Assembly (NCBI GenBank): GCA_934650975.1
Contig: CAKUFW010000011.1
Span: 1-44,262 of the forward strand
Length of the DNA: 44,262 bases
Source of the DNA: an uncultured Collinsella sp.
GTDB lineage: Bacteria; Actinomycetota; Coriobacteriia; Coriobacteriales; Coriobacteriaceae
Reading direction: 5' to 3'
Under the pieces are notes generated by a model. The model was not told the origin of the DNA, ran no database searches, and saw only the letters and a program-made list of their open reading frames with translations. A program made the position numbers and the translations under genes. Positions 8,769-17,386 of the stretch are shown one piece after another. How positions within the stretch are numbered: the stretch's first letter is position 1; every line of letters starts with the position of its first letter.

Positions 8769-8844
8769 CGCCCGTAACCGACGAACGGCGATATGTTTAT
8801 CCAATGCCCAGCGATAGCCTACAAACCTGCCAAAACAAAAGCCC

Positions 8845-9915
8845 CTAAGTGGTCGGCTCGATCCCCAAATGTTCAAAGGTGCGAAGCGTCGCCTGGCGAC
8901 CCTGTGGCGTGCGTATCATCAAACCGCACTGCAGCAGATAGGGCTCGTACACGTCCTCGAGTGTACCCGGGTCCTCGCCTACCGCGCTGGCAAGCGTGGT
9001 CAGGCCCACGGCGCGACCGGAGAACGTCTTGGCAAGCGTTTCCAAAATGCGAATGTCCATCCAGTCCAAGCCAAGCTCGTCGATCTCGAAGAACTCGAGC
9101 GCCTGACGGCAGATGTCGAGCTCGATGGGACCGTTGCCGCGCACTTGCGCGTAGTCGCGCACGCGCTTGAGCAGACGGTTGGCAAGACGCGGCGTGCCAC
9201 GCGAACGCGAGCCGATCTCGAGCGCGCTGGGGTGGTCAATCGTCACGCCCAAGATGGTCGCCGAGCGCGTCACGATCTGGGCGAGCTCCTCGACGGTGTA
9301 GTAATCCAGGCGATACGAAATGCCAAACCGGTCGCGCAGCGGGCCCGTGAGCATGCCGGAACGGGTCGTGGCCGCCACCAGCGTAAACTTGGGGATATCC
9401 AGGCGAATCGAGCGTGCCGCCGGACCCTTGCCGATCACGATATCGAGCGCAAAATCCTCCATCGCGGGATACAGCACTTCCTCGACCGAACGGTTGAGGC
9501 GGTGGATCTCGTCGATAAACAGAACGTCGCCCGGTTGCAGGTTGGTAAGAATAGCCGCCAGGTCACCGGTACGCGCGATGGCCGGACCGCTCGTCGTCTT
9601 AATCTGGGCGCCCAGCTCGTTAGCGATAACCGTGGCCAGCGTGGTTTTGCCCAGACCCGGAGGGCCCGAGAAGATCACGTGGTCGAGCGTCTCGCCACGG
9701 CTCTGCGCCGCCTCGATCAACACGCGCAGGCTCTGCTTGATGTGCTCCTGGCCACAGTAGTCGTCCAGGCGCTGAGGGCGCAGGGTGCAATCGACATCGA
9801 GGTCCTCGGGCGTCAGCTCCGAGCCCACCATGCGCTCGCCATGCGCCATGGATGCCGCCGGCGAGTTGCCGGGCGTCGCCCACAGGTCCTGAGAGTCATC
9901 GGCTTCCCACATCAC
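8845..9915 (-). CDS. ruvB: Holliday junction branch migration ATPase RuvB
   Basis: RuvB is the hexameric AAA+ motor that, with RuvA, moves Holliday junctions during recombination repair. The 356-residue protein shows [13 protein letters not shown] (Walker A), [15 protein letters not shown] (Walker B), [21 protein letters not shown] (sensor 1 and arginine finger region) and a C-terminal winged helix ([25 protein letters not shown]). The N-terminus is slightly longer than usual. The frame opens with GTG at 9915, overlapping the ruvA stop by 4 nt (GTGA); the ATG at 9912 is the alternative. It is the third gene of ruvC-ruvA-ruvB, with start-stop overlaps implying translational coupling and control by the LexA-type box upstream of ruvC. 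Confidence 0.97.
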   Translation of the reverse strand: MMWEADDSQDLWATPGNSPAASMAHGERMVGSELTPEDLDVDCTLRPQRLDDYCGQEHIKQSLRVLIEAAQSRGETLDHVIFSGPPGLGKTTLATVIANELGAQIKTTSGPAIARTGDLAAILTNLQPGDVLFIDEIHRLNRSVEEVLYPAMEDFALDIVIGKGPAARSIRLDIPKFTLVAATTRSGMLTGPLRDRFGISYRLDYYTVEELAQIVTRSATILGVTIDHPSALEIGSRSRGTPRLANRLLKRVRDYAQVRGNGPIELDICRQALEFFEIDELGLDWMDIRILETLAKTFSGRAVGLTTLASAVGEDPGTLEDVYEPYLLQCGLMIRTPQGRQATLRTFEHLGIEPTT

Positions 9916-10532
9916 GCATCCATTCCGAGTCGCTTAAGCGCCGCGCCGAGCAGGTCCTCGACACGCATATCCTGCCCATCATACCCGCTCAGGGCGACAT
10001 CGGTCTCCTGCGGGCTAAAGCCCATGGAAAGGAGTGCCGCACGGGCATCGTCGATGGCCGAGGGAGCGGCGGCGGGTACGGGCATCGCGACCTGTCCAGG
10101 AATCACGTCGACCGGCACAAAGCCTTTGTCCTTAGCAAAGGTACTCTTGAGCTCCAGGATGAGACGCTGCGCGGTCTTTTTGCCCACGCCGGGCACCTTG
10201 GCCATGCCCTTGTCGTCCTCGGCCATCACCAGCGAATACAGCTGTCCCACGGTATAAGTGGAAAGCACAGCGAGCGCCAAGCGCGGGCCGACGCCCGAGA
10301 CGGACACGAGTCGATCGAACATCGTACGCTCGTCCTTGGAGGCAAAACCAAAGAGCGTCATAGCGTCCTCGCGTACCTGCATGCGGGTGTAGAGGCGAAC
10401 CTCGCCGCCGGGCGTCGGCAACGTGGCCGCGGTGCTGCCCGAGATGCCGAGCTCAAAGCCCACACCCGACACATCGACGACGGCCGAGCTCATCGTGGCC
10501 TCGGCAAGCGTTCCATGGAGCTGGGAAATCAT
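9912..10532 (-). CDS. ruvA: Holliday junction DNA-binding protein RuvA
   Basis: RuvA binds the four-way junction and loads RuvB. The 206-residue protein begins [12 protein letters not shown] with the N-terminal OB fold. It then has two helix-hairpin-helix motifs ([14 protein letters not shown] near 78 and [17 protein letters not shown] near 113). A Pro/Ala linker leads to the C-terminal RuvB-binding domain ([16 protein letters not shown]). The frame is open to 10772, but that part lies within ruvC. The ATG at 10532 shares one base with the ruvC stop (TGATG) and gives the normal family length. It is coupled to ruvC upstream and ruvB downstream. Confidence 0.97.
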   Translation of the reverse strand: MISQLHGTLAEATMSSAVVDVSGVGFELGISGSTAATLPTPGGEVRLYTRMQVREDAMTLFGFASKDERTMFDRLVSVSGVGPRLALAVLSTYTVGQLYSLVMAEDDKGMAKVPGVGKKTAQRLILELKSTFAKDKGFVPVDVIPGQVAMPVPAAAPSAIDDARAALLSMGFSPQETDVALSGYDGQDMRVEDLLGAALKRLGMDA

Positions 10533-11053
10533 CAGTATCCGGTTCCTCTCTGTTGATAGAACTCGCCACCGGTGAGGGCGCGGGTGCGGCTGAGGTTTAC
10601 GTGACAGATGGCGCAGGCCAGGGCATCGGCGGCATGGTCGGGATGCGGGTCGTGGTCGAGCTGCGTGAGCGTGCGCACCATGTAGGCGACCTGCCGCTTG
10701 TCCGCGGCGCCCGTACCCACGACGGCCTGCTTGATCTGCATGGGCGTATACTCGCCGATCTCGAGCGCGCACTCCGAAAGCGCCACAAGTGCGGCGCCGC
10801 GGGCATGTGCCGTAGGGATAGCCGAGCGGACGTTAGCGCCAAAGTAGATGCTCTCGATAGCGGCGGTATCGGGGCGGTACCGCTCGACAACATCCTTAAG
10901 GTCGTGGGCGATGTGCGACAGGCGCACCGCGAGCGGGCTTCCGGCACTGGTCTCAATGCAACCGTAGGCACGGCAGCGAACCTCGCCGCGCCGCTCCTCG
11001 ATAATCCCCCAACCCGTATGGGCCAAACCGGGGTCGATACCCAAAATAACCAA
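10532..11053 (-). CDS. ruvC: crossover junction endodeoxyribonuclease RuvC
   Basis: RuvC is the dimeric resolvase that cuts Holliday junctions symmetrically. The 173 residues show the RNase H-like fold motifs: ILGIDPGLAHTGWG with catalytic D7, AAIESIYFGAN with the second acidic residue, and the C-terminal DHAADALACA with the last two acidic ligands. All four catalytic acids appear present. The RBS is GGGGAGG upstream of ATG 11053. It is first in the ruvCAB operon, and a LexA-type box lies 56 nt upstream. Confidence 0.97.
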   Translation of the reverse strand: MVILGIDPGLAHTGWGIIEERRGEVRCRAYGCIETSAGSPLAVRLSHIAHDLKDVVERYRPDTAAIESIYFGANVRSAIPTAHARGAALVALSECALEIGEYTPMQIKQAVVGTGAADKRQVAYMVRTLTQLDHDPHPDHAADALACAICHVNLSRTRALTGGEFYQQRGTGY

Positions 11054-11108
11054 GCCAACCTCCCCTCGCCTTATGCCAAGCGCAAGGCAAGGCCCCGCGC
11101 ATCATTCA

Positions 11109-11122
11109 CGAACGTCTGTTCT
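11109..11122 (-). promoter_or_regulatory. LexA (SOS) box upstream of ruvCAB
   Basis: On the minus strand this reads GAACAGACGTTCG, matching the Gram-positive/actinobacterial SOS consensus CGAACRNRYGTTYC at both half-sites and at all four central positions. It lies 56 nt before the ruvC start, where a repressor could block the promoter. SOS control of ruv genes is well established in other bacteria. Confidence 0.75.
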
Positions 11123-11190
11123 AGAATAACACAACGGGGCCGGTTTGCTTTGCTGAAGCATCGGGGTTGGGAGCGAATCCTATCCCCAGT

Positions 11191-13176
11191 CTAGTTCTGC
11201 GAGAAAAACGGGAACTGTCTTGGATCCACTGGCGGATGAGGCATCGGCATGCCCTGAGGTCCGCCCTGCGGGTCGCCCTGACCGCCCATCATCTTATCGA
11301 TGGCGTCCTGGACCTCGCCCTCGAATTTCTTCATGCCCTCGTGCAGGCGGCGCTGACCGTCCTCGGAGCGCAGCTCCTCCATCTGCTCGGGCGAAATACC
11401 CAGCAGCTCGCCGAGCACGCCCATCATCTCGTTTCGCATGCGCTCGCTCGAATCCTCGTCGGCATAGCGGCGCACCTCTGCGCGCGCCAGTGAGTCGACC
11501 GTCATGCGCTCTTTACCGCTAAGCCCCAGATCGGACCACGCGAGCATATACGGCCAGGAACGCTCGGCAAACGAACGCGCCGAAACAATCGGCGCCGTCG
11601 GCAGCTGGTGGCGGGCGGCCTCGCCCTGGCGCACGAGCATCAACAGTAGCGAACATGCCTCGGGCTTGCCAGCAGCCATCGGGATATCGTCGAAAGGACG
11701 ATTGCGGTCCACGTGCGACTCGAGCGTGCCATCGACCTCGCCCGGTTCAAGCCCACCGAGCAGCTGCGCCGCGCGGTCGAGCATGTCAACCGGACCGTTG
11801 AGCGTCGAAAGCGCCTGCGCCAGCACGCGCTCCATGCAATCCTCCACCGCGTTGAGCGTCACGAGTTCTTGCGGCACCACGGCAGATGTACGGTTGCGCA
11901 CGCGCGCCACAAACTCGAGCGTCGACAGATATACGTCGCCAAAGGGCGCGTAATCGCCCTGGTAGCCACCGCAAAGCGCCGGCGCCGCCAGCGCGTACTC
12001 GGTTTTGGACAGCGGACTCAGCGCCATCGCGCCCAGCTCGAGCGCGGTGTCCTCCAGCATGAGCCCCAGCGTGCGCGAGCGCAGGCGCTCGGCGTCTCCC
12101 GCCGACACGTCGCGGTCGAGCACGCGCGATGCATCCGGCGCGTCGCGCTCAACCGTGCGAATATGCAGGCGCTCGGCAATGGCGCGAACGGCGGCACAGC
12201 GAGCCGCCTCGGCCTCTTCCTGCGCCGGCGTAAAGATGCGGTTGCGCCCCAGCACCAGGCCGATCACATTGCGCGGGCCCAGGGCGTCAACGGCAAGCGC
12301 CGCCAGCAAAGACGACGGCAAGTCGCCCTCGAGCGCCACCACGGCGCGCGACGTACCGTGGGCGCGGGCGTTGTCGCGCACGGCGAGCACCAGCGCCTGC
12401 CACAGCCACTCCTCCGAGCGAAACTCGGGCAGCTCATGGTCCTCCAAGGCATCGAGCATCACACCGCGTTGAATCTCCTGGACCAGCAGGCTCTCCTCAA
12501 AGCACGGCGCCTGGGCCACCACGCGGCCGCAGTCGTCGAGCACAAACGACCCACCGGTATACACCGACTCGTCGTACGCACCGACCGGCGCCATGCAGGC
12601 AAACCACACGCTGCGCTTGGATGCGATCTTGCGGTAGGCTCCGCTGCGCACGGCGGCAACGGCAGCGGTCTCGCGGTCGGTCATGTCGAATGCGTTGAAC
12701 TGGAAATAGGCAATGAGGTCGACGCCGGTCGGCAGCATCTCGAGCTCGCGGTCGAGGTCGAAAATCACCGCAATGCGCACACCGTCCACATCGAACACCG
12801 GCGGCGCCCAACGCGCGTCGTTGTTCTCGCCACGTTGCAGGGCAATGCTTGCGCGCGCGGGCACCACGCGACCGTCCTTGAGCATCATGTAGTCGAGCAG
12901 CGGCTGGCCCTCAAACGAAACCGCCGCGGGCACGATGCAGATCATATCGAGCTCCTGGATACGCTCAGCGACGCCGGTCAGGCCGGCAAGCATGTCGTGC
13001 TCAAAGTCGGTAGCGCCCACCAGGCCGCCGGGCAGGGCTCCCATAAAGAGCGGAGCCGGCACGCACAGCACGCGCGCACCGCGCTCATGGGCCAGGCGCG
13101 CCTGGTCCTCGATGCGGCCGCAGATACCCTCAATATCACCCAGGCGCATATCGATCTGTGCAAGTGCGAGCTTCAT
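11191..13176 (-). CDS. NadE-like protein with degenerate nitrilase and NAD-synthetase sites
   Basis: The 661-residue protein follows the layout of glutamine-dependent NAD+ synthetase: an N-terminal nitrilase-like amidase (1-250), an ATP-pyrophosphatase domain (about 255-480) and an extra C-terminal region (480-661) ending in a Gly/Pro/Gln-rich tail. Family landmarks are clear, for example MKLALAQIDMRLGDI, DESVYTGGSFVLDDCGRVVAQAP and LSPLSKTEYALAAPALCGGY. The amidase triad Glu-Lys-Cys aligns by eye with A41, S110 and D140, and the SGGxDS pyrophosphatase loop reads EGDLPSS (283-289). Neither reaction looks possible. The frame is intact with a good RBS, so this is a maintained pseudoenzyme rather than a decayed gene. 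A binding or regulatory role is inference. Confidence 0.85.
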   Translation of the reverse strand: MKLALAQIDMRLGDIEGICGRIEDQARLAHERGARVLCVPAPLFMGALPGGLVGATDFEHDMLAGLTGVAERIQELDMICIVPAAVSFEGQPLLDYMMLKDGRVVPARASIALQRGENNDARWAPPVFDVDGVRIAVIFDLDRELEMLPTGVDLIAYFQFNAFDMTDRETAAVAAVRSGAYRKIASKRSVWFACMAPVGAYDESVYTGGSFVLDDCGRVVAQAPCFEESLLVQEIQRGVMLDALEDHELPEFRSEEWLWQALVLAVRDNARAHGTSRAVVALEGDLPSSLLAALAVDALGPRNVIGLVLGRNRIFTPAQEEAEAARCAAVRAIAERLHIRTVERDAPDASRVLDRDVSAGDAERLRSRTLGLMLEDTALELGAMALSPLSKTEYALAAPALCGGYQGDYAPFGDVYLSTLEFVARVRNRTSAVVPQELVTLNAVEDCMERVLAQALSTLNGPVDMLDRAAQLLGGLEPGEVDGTLESHVDRNRPFDDIPMAAGKPEACSLLLMLVRQGEAARHQLPTAPIVSARSFAERSWPYMLAWSDLGLSGKERMTVDSLARAEVRRYADEDSSERMRNEMMGVLGELLGISPEQMEELRSEDGQRRLHEGMKKFEGEVQDAIDKMMGGQGDPQGGPQGMPMPHPPVDPRQFPFFSQN

Positions 13177-13213
13177 GGCTCAGCCCTTTCCGTCGTAAAC
13201 CGTCGTTATCGTA

Positions 13214-13248
13214 GTAAAAGCGCCGGCCGCAAGATGCAGTCGGCGCTT
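13214..13248 (-). terminator. candidate terminator of the superoxide reductase gene
   Basis: AAGCGCCG (minus 13248-13241) pairs with CGGCGCTT (13225-13218) over a 15-nt loop, with a short TTTT partly inside the stem. On the minus strand TTTACTACGATAA follows, which matches part of the repeat family A arm and may also serve as a -10 region for the NadE-like gene. Confidence 0.4.
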
Positions 13249-13293
13249 GCATGTGCATATGCTAGCTATGATACCCCGAGCGGGGGCACGCTC

Positions 13294-13656
13294 CTAGAAC
13301 GTCGCGGACCACAGCCCGTGCAGGTTGCAATAGGCATAGACGGTGCCAGTCTTGGAACCGCCGGCAAAAAACGTCGCGGGCTTCATGCCGGGCTGGAGGT
13401 AATGGACCTCCAGACGGCCCTCGGCCTCGAGGGCAATCCACTCGATGTAGTGCTCGGGCAGGCTGGGATGCTCGACCGAGCCCACGCGCGCGCGGATCAC
13501 GTGGCCGTCGCGCTCGCTCTCGATGACGGGCACGTGCTTCTCGTGCGCCGCGTCCTCGGTGTTCGCGGTCAGCTCCGTGCAGCCGGCAGGGGTTGCAACG
13601 TCGTCGCCCAGGGCGGCAATGAGCTTGCCTTCGGGGTCCTTAAAGAATTTCGCCAT
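13294..13656 (-). CDS. superoxide reductase, one-iron (neelaredoxin) type
   Basis: Superoxide reductase reduces superoxide to hydrogen peroxide without making oxygen, the usual defence of anaerobes. This 120-residue protein has the full mononuclear iron site: EKHVPVI, HPSLPEHYIEWI and YCNLHGLW supply the four His and one Cys ligands and the catalytic Lys. The N-terminal desulforedoxin FeS4 domain of desulfoferrodoxin is missing: its four cysteines are absent and only one Cys remains in the first 40 residues. So it would be a 1Fe enzyme needing an external electron donor. The start at 13656 has AAAGGAGA 6 nt upstream; a longer frame to 13992 overlaps the helicase gene and is rejected. Confidence 0.92.
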   Translation of the reverse strand: MAKFFKDPEGKLIAALGDDVATPAGCTELTANTEDAAHEKHVPVIESERDGHVIRARVGSVEHPSLPEHYIEWIALEAEGRLEVHYLQPGMKPATFFAGGSKTGTVYAYCNLHGLWSATF

Positions 13657-13757
13657 GATGTTCTCCTTTGCTGATGTGCCGGTGTTCTCGATGTCTCTTA
13701 TGCCCAAAGGCAAACGAACCATCCACGGCATCGCAAATGAACACATAACGAGCGAGG

Positions 13758-16700
13758 CTAGCGCCCGTCGCCGCCCAGCAGCGCCAGGACATCCTCGCGG
13801 GTAAACAGCGCCGACGAGATACCGTCGCCGCCGAGCACGCTGTTGACCAGGTCGCGTTTGGACTCCTGCATCTGCATGATGCGCTCCTCGATCGTGTCCT
13901 TGGCGATGAGCTTGTACACGGTCACGGTGTGCTGCTGGCCAATACGGTGGGCACGGTCGGTCGCTTGGTCCTGTGCCGCCACGTTCCACCACGGGTCGTA
14001 GTGGATGACCACATCGGCGGCCGTCAGGTTGAGGCCGACGCCGCCCGCCTTGAGCGAGATCAAAAAGACCGGCACCTCGCCCGCCTGGAACTGCGCAACC
14101 ATCTTGGCGCGGCTCTCCTTGGACGATGCGCCCGTGAGCTTAAGAAAGCCGATGTCCTCCTTGGCCAGGCGCTTGCCGATAATATCGAGCATGCCCGTGA
14201 ACTGGCTAAACAGCAGAATGTGGTGTCCGCCGTCGAGTGCTCCGTGAACGAGTTCCATGCAAGCATCGAGCTTGGCGCTCCCCGCCTTGTAGTCCTCGTA
14301 GTGTAGATGAGGGTCGCAGCAGATCTGGCGCAGCTTGGTGAGCTCGGCAAGCACCTTGAGCTTGTCCTTCTTAAACTCGCTGGCTTCGCGATGCTGCACC
14401 TGCTGGGCAATGCGATCCTGGTTGGCCAGGTAGAGCTTGCGCTGCTCGCCGGTGAGCTGCGCCATGACCGTGTCCTCGATCTTCTCGGGCAGGTCGGCCA
14501 CCACGTCTTCCTTAACGCGGCGCAGCACAAACGGCGACACGAGCGCTTGCAGGCGAGCAGCGCTATCGCCCTCGGCATGCTCGACGGGGCTCTCAAAGCG
14601 CTTGGCAAACGACTCGCGCGTGCCCAAAAGGCCCGGCATCAAAAAGTCGAAGATGCTCCAGAGCTCGGACAGCCGGTTTTCGATAGGCGTGCCCGTCAGG
14701 GCAAAGCGCACACCGGCCGGCAGGCGCTTGGCGGCGCGCGCCACCTGCGTGAGCGGGTTTTTAATGTACTGGGCCTCGTCGAGCACCACGCGGGCAAAGT
14801 CCTGCTCGGCATATTCGTCGATATCGCGGCGCATGAGGTCATACGAGGTCACGACCACGTTATGCTCGGCGGCGCCGGCTATCTGCACGCGGCGTTGCGC
14901 CTTGGCACCCACGATGGCGCACACGTCGAGCGAAGGCGCAAAGCGCTCCAGCTCGGCAGTCCAGTTGTACACGAGCGACGCCGGGCACACCACGAGCGTG
15001 GGCTTGGTATCCCCCGCCTCCACGCGCGCCAGGATATGCGCGATCATCTGCAGCGTTTTGCCCAAGCCCATGTCGTCGGCCAAGATGCCGCCGAGGCCCA
15101 GATGCTCGAGCGAACCGAGCCACTGGTAGCCATCGACCTGGTAGCCACGAAGCGTGGCCTTGAGCGAGGCCGGCACCGTAAAGTCCATCTTGCCGAGCGT
15201 GTCCAAGCGCTCGACGGTGCGGCGGAACGCGGCATCGCAATCGGCCTCGAGCGCAGGCGTGCGCGCGAGCATGCTATCGACAAACAGGGTGCTCGATGCG
15301 GGAAGCGACACGCCATCGAGCAGGTCGACGGCATCGACGCCCAGGTCCTCGGCAAGGCCAAACGCGGCGCGGGCACCCTCATCCAGACGCACGATGTCGC
15401 CGGACGTCAGGCGCGCGAACGTCTGGTGGCGCTTGTACGAGTCCAGATAGATGGCAAGGTCCGCGGCTGAAAGCCCGCTTGCACCCAGCTCAACGTCGAG
15501 CAGGTTGCTCTTGACGATCGCGCGCACCGAGAGCTTGGGCGCAGGGCGGACCGAAATCTGGCGCAGGCGGTCGCTGAGCATGACCTCGCCCAGCTCGGAC
15601 AGCACAGACAGGCCCTCGGTCAGCAGGCGGAACAGGCTCTCGTCATCGCGCTCCTCAAACACCAGGCCGCCCTCGTAAAAATCGAAGTACATGGCAGCCG
15701 TGTCCATAACGCGAAACTCCGCTACCACGTCGCGGGGCGGCACGCCGGGGCGCTGGTCTTCGAAGGGGCTTCCCGGAGCACCCAGGCTAAAGAGATCCGC
15801 CGACCAGTCGCCGTAGGCAACCGTGATCTTGCAGGTCACAAGTCCGTCGTCGACACCGATTGCCATGGCAAAACTCGGCTCGGGCGCCACGGTGTCGAGC
15901 ACGGCAGGAGCGGTGAGGTCGGTGTATTCGCGCAGCACGGGCAGCGCCATGCGGCAGAACTCGCCCACCTGTTCGGCGGCGATATGGACCGGCGTGCGGC
16001 AAGGCAGCAGACGCGAAAGGAATGGCGCGGCATGCTGGGCAAACGCCGCATCGGCACGGCGCGCGCGATGCGTGTCGATCAGATAGGCAACGTCGCCCGA
16101 GGCAAAACAGTACGCATCGGCGGGCAGGCGCAGGTCATAGCTGCCGCCGGCCGCCGGTACAATCTTGGCGGCAAGGAGCGGCGGGCGTTTTGCCGAGGCC
16201 TCGTCCTCCCCCTCCGGTGCCGACTCAACCGCCACCTCGTAGGAACGGTGCGTCGTCGTCCCCCGCGACCAGGCGGGCTCAAAGGAAATGGTCCGGCCGC
16301 GCAGCAGGTCCAGCATGTAAACGATGTCATGCTCGGACAGCGGCAGCTGGCGCTCGGCGACAAAACCGCTACGTGCAAAGTCGTACGATGCCGAGCGCGA
16401 CCTCGTGATGTCGTAAAGATGGGCAACCGTCGTCGCAACAAGGTCGAGCAGACGCACCGACACCCCATCAAAGGCCTCGGGCGCATGGAGGAACGTGAGC
16501 TTTTTGCCGTACGAGAACGTGCCGCCTCGGACATAGGCGTCGGCCATGCCGTCGATGTCCTTGACCACGTAGGACACCGAGCCGCAGCGGATACGCAGCT
16601 CGAGCGCCCAACTAAAGCGGTCGGCAAACAGCGGATTGTAGTACGGCACCAGCGAGGGCTCCAACACCGCCTTGGGGGCATCGGGGTCGACGGTGGCGGC

Positions 16701-17222
16701 GAGCTTGCGGCGCATACCCGCCAGCTCGTCCATGCGTGCGTCCGAAAGATCGGAGAGTGCTTTCATGAGGCTCGGGCTCGTGGGGACCGGCGCCGGAAAG
16801 GGAAAGTTAGGGTTGACCGCCGGCGTGGCGGACGCAGGGCGCGTGGGCTGCTTGGGCGGCGCCGTGAACGTGCGGACCGGCGTGCGCAGACCCTCGACGG
16901 GCTCGATGCCGCTCGCATCCAGATACGCCAGCGCCGTGGCGATGGCGTGCTTGCACATGCCGGGATAGCGGTACGCGGCGGGGCAATCGCAGTCGTAGTC
17001 GATCACCTCGTACTCGTCCATGTCGAGCGCCACGTGCGTCTTGTACAGGTCGCCGCGCGAACCGCGTACCGTGCCCTCGACCGTCACGTTCTTGGAGAAG
17101 CGCGAGCCGGAGTCCTCAAACGACAGCACGGCGCCGTTGAGCATGAGCGAACGCCCCTTCATAAAGGTGCCGCTGAGCGCCGCCTCCTTACGAAGCGCCT
17201 GCACAAACGTCCCCTGCGCCAT
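13758..17222 (-). CDS. SNF2-family helicase with SWIM zinc finger
   Basis: The 1154-residue protein is a bacterial SNF2/Rad54-type DNA-dependent ATPase. It starts with a SWIM zinc finger (YDCDCPAAYRYPGMCKHAI, near 58-76), which in relatives binds nucleic acid. A long family-specific middle region follows. The C-terminal half holds the ATPase: DDMGLGKTLQM (Walker A), VVLDEAQYIKNP (DEAQ box), LTGTPIENRLSELWSIFDF (motif III) and the second RecA lobe ending DQATDRAHRIGQ. The start is ATG 17222, with GGAGGA just upstream; the TTG reading from 17234 would translate that RBS. It stands alone between the superoxide reductase gene and a REPIN. Its targets in bacteria are poorly known; a role in remodelling or repair is inference. 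Confidence 0.95.
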   Translation of the reverse strand: MAQGTFVQALRKEAALSGTFMKGRSLMLNGAVLSFEDSGSRFSKNVTVEGTVRGSRGDLYKTHVALDMDEYEVIDYDCDCPAAYRYPGMCKHAIATALAYLDASGIEPVEGLRTPVRTFTAPPKQPTRPASATPAVNPNFPFPAPVPTSPSLMKALSDLSDARMDELAGMRRKLAATVDPDAPKAVLEPSLVPYYNPLFADRFSWALELRIRCGSVSYVVKDIDGMADAYVRGGTFSYGKKLTFLHAPEAFDGVSVRLLDLVATTVAHLYDITRSRSASYDFARSGFVAERQLPLSEHDIVYMLDLLRGRTISFEPAWSRGTTTHRSYEVAVESAPEGEDEASAKRPPLLAAKIVPAAGGSYDLRLPADAYCFASGDVAYLIDTHRARRADAAFAQHAAPFLSRLLPCRTPVHIAAEQVGEFCRMALPVLREYTDLTAPAVLDTVAPEPSFAMAIGVDDGLVTCKITVAYGDWSADLFSLGAPGSPFEDQRPGVPPRDVVAEFRVMDTAAMYFDFYEGGLVFEERDDESLFRLLTEGLSVLSELGEVMLSDRLRQISVRPAPKLSVRAIVKSNLLDVELGASGLSAADLAIYLDSYKRHQTFARLTSGDIVRLDEGARAAFGLAEDLGVDAVDLLDGVSLPASSTLFVDSMLARTPALEADCDAAFRRTVERLDTLGKMDFTVPASLKATLRGYQVDGYQWLGSLEHLGLGGILADDMGLGKTLQMIAHILARVEAGDTKPTLVVCPASLVYNWTAELERFAPSLDVCAIVGAKAQRRVQIAGAAEHNVVVTSYDLMRRDIDEYAEQDFARVVLDEAQYIKNPLTQVARAAKRLPAGVRFALTGTPIENRLSELWSIFDFLMPGLLGTRESFAKRFESPVEHAEGDSAARLQALVSPFVLRRVKEDVVADLPEKIEDTVMAQLTGEQRKLYLANQDRIAQQVQHREASEFKKDKLKVLAELTKLRQICCDPHLHYEDYKAGSAKLDACMELVHGALDGGHHILLFSQFTGMLDIIGKRLAKEDIGFLKLTGASSKESRAKMVAQFQAGEVPVFLISLKAGGVGLNLTAADVVIHYDPWWNVAAQDQATDRAHRIGQQHTVTVYKLIAKDTIEERIMQMQESKRDLVNSVLGGDGISSALFTREDVLALLGGDGR

Positions 17223-17243
17223 CACTTCCTCCAATCTCGCGCC

Positions 17244-17371
17244 GGGTAGCTAATTTGGGACGGGGCTATTTTAGCTACCCCCATATGTCGGTTGAGAATT
17301 ATTCAAAATCCCAGCCAATCCGCCGTCAGCCAAAGGGTAGCTAAAATAGCCCCGTCCCAAATTAGCTACCC
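17244..17371. repeat. REPIN: perfect 37-bp inverted pair, each unit a hairpin
   Basis: Unit one (17244-17280) and unit two (17335-17371) are exact reverse complements over 37 bp. Each unit is itself a hairpin with 10-bp arms GGGTAGCTAA/TTAGCTACCC around a core containing TGGGACGGGGCTA. A 54-nt spacer separates them. Two REP hairpins in inverted orientation is the defining REPIN layout. It lies between the SNF2 gene start and the dnaE stop; the core AGCCCCGTCCCAAA recurs at 37498-37511. Confidence 0.95.
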
Positions 17372-17386
17372 TCAGCAAAGGCGCCG

